DNA from: Paulinella micropora
Lineage: Eukaryota; Cercozoa; Imbricatea; Euglyphida; Paulinellidae
Direction: 5' to 3'
Length of the DNA: 64,000 nt
NCBI GenBank assembly: GCA_019918135.1
Contig: WBZZ01003029.1
Location: forward strand, 102,501 to 166,500
The notes beneath the pieces are model-generated. The model was given only the letters and a program-made list of their open reading frames with translations. It was not told where the DNA came from and did not search any database. Of the stretch, positions 40,080 through 49,225 are shown one piece after another. The translations under genes were made by a program, and so were the position numbers. The number at the start of each line of letters is the position of its first letter. Position 1 is the first letter of the stretch.

Positions 40080-40955
40080 TCAACAAAACCATTGCACGAC
40101 CAGCTCCGGCCTCTGGCGTTTGAGGCGCTCACTGGCTACTACCGTGATCATGGCGCGGCCGCGCACGACCAGGCTGCGGAGCGAGGGCACACCTGCTGCT
40201 ACTAGGCGCTCGATGGCGTTTTCGTCCATCATGCGATCGTAGGCACAAAAGTGCAGCCGCTGCAGCTTCGGCAGCGAAGCTAAATGGTCCAGGCCCGCGC
40301 CGGTGATCCGGTGAGTATAGTCGAGGCTCAGCCATTCTAGCCTGTCGAGCCGGCGCAACGTGGCGAGCCCCGTGTCGGTGATCGGGCCGCAGTTGGACAG
40401 GTCGAGCCGCCGGAGCGTCGCCGACAGCGCTCCCAGGGCTTGCACGTCCGCGATCCTCCGGCAGCCGCTGAGGTGCAAACCCTGCACGCAACTGTCGGCC
40501 ACGGCCGCCAGCCCTGCATTCGTGAGCCCGCCGCAGTTCCGCAGGGTCAGTTCGCGCACATAAACGCTGGCCGATAGCAGCTCGGACACCCTGGAGTCCT
40601 CGTCGTCCTCGTCGTCCCCCGCGCCATAGTACGTCAGCCGGCACACGCGCAGCCCGTGCAGCAGCGGTCGTGCCGCTGCCAGCGACGAACTGTTGACTTG
40701 GATGCTACGCACTACAACCGCTGCTGCCAGGCACACGGCGCGGAACACGCCTAGTAGTTGCCGGTGCAGCCTGTCGTTCAGCAGGAAATCGGGCTGCTCG
40801 AAGCCCGTCCAGAAGATCGCACGCTTCCTCACCAGCGCCGAGAGCTGCCGGCACGTCAGGGCCAGGGCCAACAGCCCGCGGGGATACAAAAAGATTCTCA
40901 CCAGGGGCCACAAGCTATCGGGCAACGCCAGCAGCGGCGCTTGTAATTTCTCCAT
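40080..40955 (-). CDS. F-box/LRR protein
   Basis: The ATG at 40955 gives MEKLQAPLLALPDSLWPLVR, then LLALALTCRQLSALVRKR and IFWTGFEQPDFL, an F-box with the same downstream WxGFxQPxF words as the 21.2-22.6 kb gene. LRRs follow: VRELTLRNCGGLTNAGL, VQGLHLSGCRRIADVQAL, LRRLDLSNCGPITDTGL and LEWLSLDYTHRITGAGL, each about 25 residues. It is 291 residues long and intact. It likely serves as an SCF ubiquitin-ligase substrate receptor. A truncated copy lies at 42.56-42.94 kb. Confidence 0.85.
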   Translation of the reverse strand: MEKLQAPLLALPDSLWPLVRIFLYPRGLLALALTCRQLSALVRKRAIFWTGFEQPDFLLNDRLHRQLLGVFRAVCLAAAVVVRSIQVNSSSLAAARPLLHGLRVCRLTYYGAGDDEDDEDSRVSELLSASVYVRELTLRNCGGLTNAGLAAVADSCVQGLHLSGCRRIADVQALGALSATLRRLDLSNCGPITDTGLATLRRLDRLEWLSLDYTHRITGAGLDHLASLPKLQRLHFCAYDRMMDENAIERLVAAGVPSLRSLVVRGRAMITVVASERLKRQRPELVVQWFC

Positions 40956-41220
40956 GCTGGCTGCCACCAAACTAAAAAAGAAACCAATCAGTGAGCCCGC
41001 AAAATTTTTGACAGCCCGATTTTCTGCTATCGGGGTAGGGGAGGGAGGCTGACCTCCGCGGCCCCCCCCACCTACGCGGGCACTCTCTTTTGCCTTGCCT
41101 CCGCCCCCCCCCCCCCCTCTTTTCCGTCATCGGTTGGCAGACACTGCAGGCCCGCTCTACTCTTTTTTTCCCCCCGAACACCGAAGCCTACATTTTGTTC
41201 TCTTTTAAACTTTGGGCCGC
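40956..41220. other. Divergent spacer between F-box and ankyrin genes
   Basis: Contains a C tract at 41104-41117 and T-rich stretches on both sides. As the shared upstream region of two divergent genes it should hold both promoters, but no defined motif stands out. Confidence 0.4.
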
Positions 41221-42566
41221 ATGAACCGGCGGCCGCCAACCGAATGGACCGAGGCCGACCGGTACGTAGGGCGCGCGTGCAGTTATACGTCTGAGGGCCA
41301 GCGGTACGTGCTCCGCGTTGAGACGCCCGCGCCCCTGAGCCTAACCCTTGAGCCCGCCAACGAGGCCAAGGTCTGGCAAGCCTGCCACGACAGGGCACTG
41401 GAGCTCAAGGAGCTCAAGCTTTCTCTTGAGGTACACGCGGACAACCTACGACGGGAATGCAGCGGGCAGGCCAGGGCCAGGCTCGACCGGCAGCTGCAGC
41501 AGTTGAGAGAGCTCGAAGACCAGTACAAAGTCTACGGCCGCTGGCTGCAAGAGCGGCGGCTGAACCAACACCAAGTAGAGTTTGGAGAAGTCCTCAAGCA
41601 AATCAGGCCCGCACCGGAAGGGGACAGCCGAGAAGAGCTCTATTCACGGCTGACTCTCTTAGTCACACAGGAAGCGTTGGGGGATGATGAGCTGCTGGGC
41701 ACACATCTCCGGCGATTGCACGAGCTCTTGTTGGCTGGCCTTCGAAGTGACGTAGACCTGCGAAACGAGGTCCAAGACAAACTACGCCCGGCCCCGCATG
41801 AGAAGTACACCTGGCAAGCGCTGATGAAGTTCGGCACAGCCAGCCGGGTGCTAGACGCGGTGTTTGGCACGTGGCAAGTCGGCCTAGACACTGTGGCCAG
41901 CTTCGGTCTAGACTGGGGGGGGCGTCACGCTGTTGTGGCGGCTCGCCCGGGCCGGTTCCTCCGATTATCTTGCCTGGGCCCTAGCACGCGGGGGTGATCC
42001 TAACTTCCGTGTGGAGGACGGCGGCTGCAGCGTGCTGGACATAGCCCTGCACCAGTTTGTCGAGTCCAAGCGCACTAGTAGTGAGGGCCGCGAGCGTGTG
42101 GTCGTCAGTCTCGTGTCCTCGTCCCAGATAGCGGATAACACCGTGGGGCAAGGCTTGACTGTTGCTCCGGTGTCTGTTTGGGTCCCCAGACGACGAACGG
42201 GTGATTGCGAGGCGTCGCTGCAGGCGCCACTGTTTGATAGAAGTAATGCTCCGTTCACGCAAGGCTTGTGAGCACATTAAGGCCTTCGATCTGAACCCCG
42301 ACGGTGGGCTGCTGCAAGGGGTGTACTGGAGACCCCCCGCAAACCAGCGAGTCTTAAACCCACATGAGGTGTACCTTTTGTTCGGCTTTTGGTTTGACTA
42401 TCACGACAATCTTGCACAGCCAGGCCGGCTGCGTCTTCCGTCGGAAAACGCGGAGCGACAAAGGCTGGCCTCGGACCTCCGGAACGCGACGCGAAGCACG
42501 TGGTACAAAAAAGACCAGAGGTTTCGGTATCGTGTGAACAGCTACCTCCGAGAATTGCCACAGTAA
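41221..42566 (+). CDS. Coiled-coil protein with an ankyrin-like repeat, interrupted
   Basis: The ATG at 41221 starts MNRRPPTEWTEADRYVG. A long coiled-coil-like helix follows (LELKELKLSLEVHADNLRRE, LDRQLQQLRELEDQYKVYG). In the next frame WRLARAGSSDYLAWALARGG, then DPNFRVEDGGCSVLDIAL, reads as an ankyrin repeat. A last segment (VYLLFGFWFDYHDNLAQPG) runs to 42566 in a further frame. The whole looks like one gene with about two interruptions. Ankyrin proteins are common host-interaction factors in giant viruses. The role is unknown. Confidence 0.5.
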
Positions 42567-42944
42567 ACGTCATTGATTGTGCAGCCCGGGACGGACGGGG
42601 GGGGGGGGGGGGGGACGGGGAAGGGGAGGGTCACCAAATGTAGCTGCCTAACAAAAAAAATTCGCAGACTATGGCGCCATAGTCGTCGGTGATCCGGGGC
42701 AGTAACCTCTCTGAGAGCCATTCCAACGAGCCGACGCACAGAAATGCCTAGCATTTGGCTGTGTCGCCTGTAGCTCAGCAGGAAATCGGGCTGCTCGAAG
42801 CCCGAGACTTGTCGCACGCTTCCTCAGTAGCGCCGAGAGCTGCCGGCACGTCCGGGCCAACAGCTGGCGGGGACCCAAAAGGACTCTCACCAGGGGCCAC
42901 AAGCTGTCGGGCAGGGCCAGCAGCGGCGTTTGTAATTTCTCCAT
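42560..42944 (-). pseudogene. Truncated copy of the F-box/LRR gene
   Basis: The ATG at 42944 gives MEKLQTPLLALPDSLWPLVR, then CRQLSALLRKRA and, in another frame, GFEQPDFLLSYRRHSQMLG. This is a close match to the first 80 residues of the gene at 40080-40955. The LRR part is missing and the reading frame changes. It is a recent local duplicate that decayed. Confidence 0.8.
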
Positions 42945-43455
42945 TTTTTCTTTTTTGCGTTCACCGGCCAACCTTTTTGAAAAAACAAAACAAGACAGGC
43001 AACTTTGGCACGCCAACGCGGGCTGTGGAAGAGAGCGGGAGGGGGGGGGGGGGTGATGGAAGAGGCGGGATTCTCGTTGATTGATAAAAAAAATTTTTTT
43101 TGGGGGGGGGGATCAAACCGCCAATTTTGTTCGCATGTTTCTTTTTCTCTTTGATCTTTGGTACCCCCCCCCCCCCCCTCCGTTTGTTTGTGCTGCCTTT
43201 GCACTTTTTTCGACCGTTCGTCACCTGCACCGCCCCCCCCCCCCCTCTCGCCCAAACTTATTTTCTTTGACCGCAAATCCTGCATTGAGCCTGAGGGAAC
43301 ATACTGGTCAGCATCTGTTTAGCCCCGGCCGCGCCTGCAATGCGGTGTGCCCAGGCTTTTTGTCCAACCAAATTCAAATAAATGCCACGTTTTAACAAAA
43401 ACCGACAGAACTTCAAAAACTCCCGCTTGTAAAAAAAATCAGTGTCACGACTCGC
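42945..43455. other. Homopolymer-rich spacer
   Basis: Contains G tracts at 43038-43052 and 43098-43111, C tracts at 43165-43180 and 43231-43246, and A/T runs. No gene is supported. Confidence 0.45.
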
Positions 43456-44711
43456 TCATGGAGGATCGTTGCGGCCTGATATGAATCGTTCTTGGTCAGA
43501 TATTCTAAGTGACTCAAGTAAGCGAGACACGAATTCTCTTTGAGCCAGCGGGACGACTTGCTTGCCAGATACAGCCTGCCTGTATTCTCTTGGCCCTTTT
43601 TTGGAGGCTGCTGCAGAATTAGCCTGGTTTCCTTTAGGACACGAAGCGTTGGAGCAACTCTTGGAGCGGTTTGAGGTGGCTTGAGGCTCTGGAGCTGCTA
43701 CAAACGGACTTTGTTTGGTGGTTGAGCTAGTCAGCGGCGATGGTTTTTCGTACTGTTGAAGAACAAACAGATTATTTAGTTCCTGAAGGCTTTCTCCAAT
43801 GGCGACAGCTTCCCGGACTGTGCATCGGTCAACTGGAATAAATCCGATATTGGAGTGCATGCAGGCCAACCGTCGTCATCAACCGCGTAGAAAGTTTGGG
43901 GAACAGGCTTGCGCTGGAGATCTTGCTTTGCTACGTTGTTGTCTGTAATAATAATAGTATCGAGCAGCACTTTGTAGTGAGGTAAGAGGTTGAAAAGGAA
44001 ATTGTGAGCGGCGTTGTAAAATGCACACGCGACATCAACCTTGTTGTTGATCTGATCTTTACGACCAGCCAGCCGCATTTTAAGAGTGTCCAAATCTACC
44101 AAAGGATAGATAAGTGTTATTCTGTAGCGAAAGCGTTTCGCTAGTCTGCAGATCCACACCAGGCCTCCCAGTCCTGCCCAGCCCTTCCCGCGGAGGCTTG
44201 TTGTTTCGAATAAAACTCCCACACCCATTTCCATCGCGGAGGCCGTTAGCGCGTCGTTGAGCTCATCCAGACCGCCTTCCTGCCTAGCGCGCATATAGGC
44301 GCGTTCAGCTAGGCGCTTTGAATAGTTCCTGTACGACTGAGTCTGTGCCAATGCACGACTTGTTTTGCTCTCGCTGACGCTGACTGTGAGTAGATTTTCC
44401 ACCACCTCGTCGTGCCTTGCAACTAGATTATCAATGTTGGCATCGTACCAATTATCGGCAGAACTCAAGCCAGTAGTGCCTGAGAATCTTTGTAGTAAGT
44501 AATGCTTTAGCAGCACAGATTTTCCTGAGCCAGGAGGGCTATACGAAACAATGAGATTTTGGTTCTTGTTGAAGTGTCGAAGTCTTTCAAAATTGTTGAG
44601 ATGAATTTCAATTGCTAGCTTTTTCCTGTCGTCACCCGCTTTAGGCTGTAGCGAAGACACAGTGTCCGCGGAAACGGTGTCTGCGCTGAGAGACAAGTCT
44701 AAACCGTCCAT
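43456..44711 (-). CDS. Zeta-toxin-like P-loop kinase-type protein
   Basis: The ATG at 44711 gives MDGLDLSLSADTV. A P-loop (VSYSPPGSGKSVLLKHYL) lies near residue 60, followed by YDANIDNLVARHDEV, an Asp-bearing segment typical of zeta-type kinases, and GVGVLFETTS and ITLIYPLVDLDTLKMRLAGR. The order matches the zeta-toxin family of P-loop kinases, which in bacteria phosphorylate UDP-sugars; giant viruses and protists carry relatives of unknown role. A Ser/Lys-rich tail continues to 43456 in an overlapping frame. It looks interrupted about once. Confidence 0.55.
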
Positions 44712-45065
44712 TGACAAATAACACCTGTTGTTTAAGAATATGTTCCCTGTCAACTCTTCGCAGCCTTGCCCTTCTCCCCCGCCCTCCCTCGGACCCTGTG
44801 TCTACTGCTTCCCTCCCCGCCTCGCCTTGCCGAGCGAATGTGAGACAGGAAATTAAAACACTGGCGAAGAGGAAATGGCGAAGAGGAAATGGGGGCAAGG
44901 CCGCCATTCCCCCCCCCCCCCCCCAAAGTCGCCAAAGGAAGGGAAAGACTTCTCAGACAGTGGCCCCCCCCCCTCCCCGCTGGCAGGCCTTTCTTTTTTT
45001 TGGTGTGTGTATTGTCTAGCTTTGTCTAGCTTTGTTTATTTTTGGGCTTTTTTTCCAGACGTAAA
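44712..45065. other. Divergent spacer
   Basis: Holds a C tract at 44910-44924, a second near 44967-44975, and a T-rich patch with a duplicated TGTCTAGCTTTGT word (about 45013-45035) just before the next ATG. No gene is supported. Confidence 0.4.
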
Positions 45066-45638
45066 ATGCAAAGTGCCGCTCCGCGAGGCGAACTGTTGCT
45101 GTCCTTGTCTGGCGCGTTCGCGCCGCTTGCCTTGCGCCCCGACTCGTTCGACCTGCAAGGCAAGCGGCTGCAGGGCACCCTCGAGGCCGACGGCTCGTTG
45201 CGGCTGGACAGTGTCACGCTGTCCGACGACCTGAGCGTGCGGGCCGAGGACGCCCGGGCGACGGCGGCGCACGTACTGCAGAAACGGCGCGAGGATGTGC
45301 GGCTGGTGCAGCAAGACCTGCTGGCGCTGGAGTGCAAGCTGCGCCAGCCACCCGCTGAGGACGACGACGACGAGACTGTCGCGCCGAATGAGGCGGAGGT
45401 CGTGAGGCTGAACCAAACCGTAGCTCAACACGAGCGCGAGATCGAACGGCTAGAACAGCAGCGCCAGCTCACGGTCACGTACACCGAGACCACCGAGACC
45501 AGCACACTCGTGCTACCCCCGGGCGTGATCGTGTCGGTGCCGGCGCTGGCCGCCACGCCGCTGCTCTGGTGCCCGCGGCTCGAGCCGACAGTTGTTCTCC
45601 ACAGCTCGCTGCGCACGACGTTTCTTAAACATGTGTGA
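45066..45638 (+). CDS. Coiled-coil protein whose end runs into a repeat
   Basis: A 190-residue frame from the ATG at 45066. A beta-rich head is followed by a coiled coil (LQKRREDVRLVQQDLLALEC and VVRLNQTVAQHEREIERLEQ), then a Thr-rich and hydrophobic C-terminus. The last five codons and the stop lie within the AT-rich repeat module B that starts at 45624, so the original 3' end was probably replaced by the insertion. It may be a fibre-type or scaffold protein. No family is recognised. Confidence 0.5.
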   Translation: MQSAAPRGELLLSLSGAFAPLALRPDSFDLQGKRLQGTLEADGSLRLDSVTLSDDLSVRAEDARATAAHVLQKRREDVRLVQQDLLALECKLRQPPAEDDDDETVAPNEAEVVRLNQTVAQHEREIERLEQQRQLTVTYTETTETSTLVLPPGVIVSVPALAATPLLWCPRLEPTVVLHSSLRTTFLKHV

Positions 45639-45814
45639 CAAAGGATACTTAGTCACTTACTGATATCTTAACATCAGCTTTTCTCATCCGTTTCCCTAGT
45701 TCAGTTTCAATCATGAATTTGATTACTAAATCAGCTTAATTTGATTATTACAAGCTGAATGTTAAATAATATTTGAAAAATAGTTAACCACTTTGACTTA
45801 GATTTATTTTGGTA
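45624..45814. repeat. AT-rich repeat module B, second copy
   Basis: 191 bases identical by eye to 18818-19008, in the same orientation. It begins at CTTAAACATGTGTGACAAAG and ends at TTTATTTTGGTA. Total identity in an A/T-rich sequence implies very recent copying. Confidence 0.85.
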
Positions 45815-46013
45815 GAAGAAGAAGAAGAAGAAGAAGAAGAAGAAGAAGAAGAAGAAAAAGAAGAAGAAGAAGAAGAAGAGAGAGAGAGAGTGAGAGTGAG
45901 AGAGAGAGAGAGACTTTTACAATACCATATATATTCATATCATAATATAATACTATCACTACTGAATATATCTAAACATAAATATTAATATTAATAATAT
46001 TAATACTAGATAT
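45815..46013. repeat. (GAA)n / (GA)n microsatellite and A/T-rich tail
   Basis: GAA repeats run from 45815 to about 45880, then GA repeats to about 45912, then an A/T-only stretch with ATATTAATATTAATA-type words to 46013. This microsatellite starts exactly at the last base of module B, so it may have grown at the repeat boundary. Confidence 0.8.
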
Positions 46014-46798
46014 ATGTCGATGGCAGGCGCGCGCACTTCTTCCATCTGCGCCCGATTACGGGAAGCCACGGCGGCGAGGGTCTCCTGCATTTGTTGGCCA
46101 AGGCGTTCATTGAAGCGAAGCTGGCCGAGATCACGTTCCGGTGGTCCAACTGTGCCCCGGCGCTCGTCTGCCGCGCCGAATGGTGCTTTGCGGGCTGCAC
46201 CGTGGTGCTGGAGCGAACGTTGGGCGCGAGCAGCACAATTGGACAAGCGGAGGAGGCTAGGCTCAGGCCCGACGTGACAATCCTAGACCAGCACCAGAAG
46301 GTCGTCGCGTTGGTCGAGGTGCTGATTAGCAGCCGCAAAGAGCAGCGGCACTGGGAGGCCTACGCGAAGTGTTTCCCGCACGCGGTCGCGCTGGAGATAG
46401 ACTTCAACACCGAGACGCAGAGGATAGGTGCCGGTTTTGTGCTGCAGGACACCAAACGCCAAAAGTCTGGGGCGCCGTGTGCCCCTTGTGCGGCTCAACA
46501 GGCCGAAAATCTCAGGGCCAAGCTTGCCCAAGCAGGCGCAGGGAGGGTAGCGGACAGCGCGGGGGTACAGTCTACCCCACAAAGCACGAGCGGCCGAAGC
46601 CGCCCAAGCCAGCACCGGCCGAAGCAGCTCATGTCTAGCGCTGCCGGACTTAGCGACCTCGGCGGCGGCGGCGGCTCCGCGCCCGCGGAGGAGGACGTGC
46701 GACCAGGAAGCTTTAATACAACTGGAAACTCATTTTTAATAGTTATTGAGCTTGTTCAACCTTATTTTTGCTTAATAAAATCAATTTTGAATGTCTGA
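46014..46798 (+). CDS. CoiA-like nuclease-type protein, third copy
   Basis: The coding signal is strongest from about 46091: AKAFIEAKLAEITFRWSNC, then RPDVTILDQHQKVVALVEV, EQRHWEAYAKCFP and a CAPCAAQ pair. This is the same domain as the tandem copies at 23.5-24.4 kb (helical head, PDhThLD, hhALhEh, W-x-x-Y, Cys pair). The family pattern fits a PD-(D/E)XK-type fold, but the catalytic Lys is not evident. A Ser/Pro/Gly-rich tail follows, and the last 30 or so codons are supplied by repeat module A. No ATG is found just before the conserved part. Confidence 0.5.
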
Positions 46799-46860
46799 AT
46801 CAAAAAGTCAAAAATCACCGGCAAGACAATTTCGGAAAAATTGATACCCCACATTTGGCC
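46702..46860 (-). repeat. AT-rich repeat module A, inverted second copy
   Basis: This is the reverse complement of 18641-18800, about 95 percent identical. It lies about 890 bases beyond module B, whereas at locus 1 the two modules are only 17 bases apart and in the opposite relative orientation. Confidence 0.85.
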
Positions 46861-47158
46861 GGTACTTTTAGAATATACCATGCGTGGGGCACGCTTGGCC
46901 CATAATATCAGGGGGAGGTGGTCACGGCTGCCCCAGAAAAAAACGAAAAAAAAAACTACCCCCCCCCCCCCCACTTTTTTTTGTTGTTGTTTGAGCTTGC
47001 TGCTGCGCGCCTGAGGCTTGAGACAGACTGAGACTACCTGTATGTCTCATGATGACTCATTATATGCGCGCGACCATATATATAGCACACCCCCCTCCCT
47101 TTGTGATAGAAAGAAACTGAGAAAAAAAGGATTCTATTAAGACGGAGAGAAAACAGAG
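46861..47158. other. A/T-rich spacer with C tract
   Basis: Contains an A run and a C tract at 46952-46975, a TTGTTGTTG stretch and A/T-rich sequence to 47158. No gene is supported. Confidence 0.4.
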
Positions 47159-47897
47159 ATGGCTGACAAAACTCTTATGTATTCGTCTGGCCAAGAGGGT
47201 CAAATCATCAATCGTGACAGGAAGCAACACAATCGAAATCGACACGATAATCGAACCCCCTCTCAAGAAGAGCAAGGCCAGCGAGGACCAGACGACTCTC
47301 AAGTTCACCAATCATGGCCTGGAGGCCGTTCAGTAGTTTTTTTCTTTCTATTAAAAACCCCACTTTTCCCCCTAATTTTTGGACGTTTGTCGGTATTTTT
47401 TCGATCCCCCCCCCCCCGGTATGAGATTTTTTTTCCCACGCATCGCCCTGGGGCAGCCGTGACCATCATCCCCCCTGATATTATAGGCCATCTCAGCCCC
47501 AGAAGAGGAGACAAGAAAAGGGCGGGAAAAGGGGGCAGGATAAGGGGACAGATGGAGAAACATCTATTCTCCCAGAAAAGATGATCAATGCCAGGATTGT
47601 GATGGACGAGACCAATAGGTTTTACCTGCAGGCGATAGAAGGCAGAGATTTCGAGGAACATGATCTAGTGCTCGTCAATTACGAGTGGGACGCCAAGGAG
47701 ACCGCTACTTCGTTGAACTCGAAAAAGGTTCTTTCAGGGCTGAGCTGGCGAAGGACGGTCCGATGCAAGAATTCGTAACCCAACAGTTGCAAGCAATTAC
47801 CGCTTTGCCCGGGCCGGGCAGACGAGCTCTCCTGGAGATACAAGGTAAGATAGAGAGCAGAAAGAAGAACAATTCACGGAAACAAGAGGTTGCTTAG
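47159..47897 (+). CDS. Small unknown gene region, fragmented
   Basis: Several short frames follow each other. The most protein-like segments are IDTIIEPPLKKSKASEDQTT (with a basic KKSK motif), NARIVMDETNRFYLQAIEG with DFEEHDLVLVNYEWDAK, and DRYFVELEKGSFRAELAKDG with MQEFVTQQLQAITAL. They lie in different frames and look like one or two small genes with a few interruptions. No family is recognised. Confidence 0.35.
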
Positions 47898-47898
47898 T

Positions 47899-48540
47899 TC
47901 ATGCGTTGTAGACCGCGGGGTGGCGGGCCCGCCACAGTTGCGCACAGGCACGTGGCGCGTCCACGTGACACACGTACAACACGCCACCAATCGTCCGGCA
48001 GCGCACGCCCGCCTCTTGACAGGCCCTCAGGAGTTCCTGGTAGCGGGGCACTAGCTGGCCGTTGTACCACGCAAAGCTAGCGCAGCACGAGGCCAAACTA
48101 ACCGCGGGGGCCGGCACGCTTAGCACCCGCCGCATGTCCAACAGTCTGGTGACGCAGGGCGCGGGCACTGCCAGTTCGTGTTCCGCACACAATCTAAGCC
48201 GCGACTGTGGCAGCGCCGGGACCAGGCAGCGGCTGCAGAGCTTGCCAATACGCTGCATAAGCGTGCTGGCGGGGTCGGAGGGTCTTTGCAGCAAGAGCCC
48301 GGCGCGGCGCTGCACTAAGTTGAGCAAGGGGCTAGAGGCTACAACGTCCAATTTCCTCCGTTTGCTGGGACGTGCGGGCCGGCATTGCTCGTAAAGAAAG
48401 CTAATGAGGTTCAAACTGTCTCGGGGCGGCAGGATATCGAGCAGCAGGCCCCAGATTACGCAATCAAATGCCAGCCAAGCACCGTGGCGCAAAACCAGCT
48501 GCGAAGCGTGCATTGTTGCATTTTTACCAGCGTAGAGCAT
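47899..48540 (-). CDS. Unknown protein with basic motif
   Basis: A 213-residue frame from the ATG at 48540. A hydrophobic N-terminal part (AWLAFDCVIWGLLLDILPP) is followed by the shared basic motif (SKRRKLDVV) near residue 60. Leu/Arg/Cys-rich sequence with several Cys (LLRACQEAGVRCRTIGG, LYVCHVDAPRACA) completes it. The hydrophobic stretch may be a buried helix rather than a membrane anchor. It overlaps the start of the divergent plus-strand gene by about 70 bases. No family is recognised. Confidence 0.45.
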   Translation of the reverse strand: MLYAGKNATMHASQLVLRHGAWLAFDCVIWGLLLDILPPRDSLNLISFLYEQCRPARPSKRRKLDVVASSPLLNLVQRRAGLLLQRPSDPASTLMQRIGKLCSRCLVPALPQSRLRLCAEHELAVPAPCVTRLLDMRRVLSVPAPAVSLASCCASFAWYNGQLVPRYQELLRACQEAGVRCRTIGGVLYVCHVDAPRACAQLWRARHPAVYNA

Positions 48541-49178
48541 ATCTGGGGCTTTCGCCTGGTGTCTCACTGAGTGACGTGTTATCAGACCTGTTGAAGGAAC
48601 TAGTTGACATATCCGACCGGACGGTCGATCTTCTGGGTGTCTACGCAAACGGCGAGGGCATGGATTGGGAATGCACTGGCGTGGATCGCGAATATGCGAT
48701 GTGTTCTGTGTTGGATCAGTTGGTAATGGCAGTACCCGCCGATGATCCGCTGATGCGCACCGTGGCCGGCTTGATCGCCGCAGAGCACAAGGGTCTGTAC
48801 CTGCTGCAGGAGGAGTTTAATATGCCAGCCGAGGTAGTGGGCATGGTCAGGGAATATACCAACCCAGTCTGCCATGAGCCGCTGAAGGCCAACGTGTGGA
48901 TGTCTTGGACCTGGGTCGACCACTGGCACATGTGCAATACCATGTCCCTGCCCCCCCTTGTGCCTGATATTTGTCAGAGCGATCCGTGGCGGGACGGGGG
49001 GGATATCGCATACGGTATATTTGGTCGCAGAACTGAACGTAACGCACTGGAATACGACGAGGTAGAAGTCTCCTGCAATGTGAGCAAGAAAAAGTACTGG
49101 AGGGAAACAGCGGAAGAAATAAACAGGCGTCTCCTCGGGTTCTTCCAAAGAGTTCAGGCACTGTTGGCTGAGCAGTAA
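48468..49178 (+). CDS. Unknown 236-residue protein
   Basis: An intact frame with an ATG. It is alpha-helical with SLSDVLSDLLKELVDISDRT, EYAMCSVLDQLVMAVPADD and a Trp-rich stretch (VWMSWTWVDHWHMCN), and ends in a Lys/Glu-rich helix (KKYWRETAEEINRRLLGFFQ). Codon use is less GC-biased than in the F-box genes. It is divergent to the neighbouring minus-strand gene. No family is recognised. Confidence 0.55.
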   Translation: MPAKHRGAKPAAKRALLHFYQRRAYLGLSPGVSLSDVLSDLLKELVDISDRTVDLLGVYANGEGMDWECTGVDREYAMCSVLDQLVMAVPADDPLMRTVAGLIAAEHKGLYLLQEEFNMPAEVVGMVREYTNPVCHEPLKANVWMSWTWVDHWHMCNTMSLPPLVPDICQSDPWRDGGDIAYGIFGRRTERNALEYDEVEVSCNVSKKKYWRETAEEINRRLLGFFQRVQALLAEQ

Positions 49179-49225
49179 AAAAGACAATTAAACTGTTTTT
49201 TTCCTCTTGTTCTATTAATCACAAA

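Noticed and set aside
45959-46246. Minus-strand frame with a hydrophobic C-terminus
   Set aside because: The hydrophobic end comes from the A/T-only stretch next to the microsatellite, and the rest is antisense to the CoiA-like gene.
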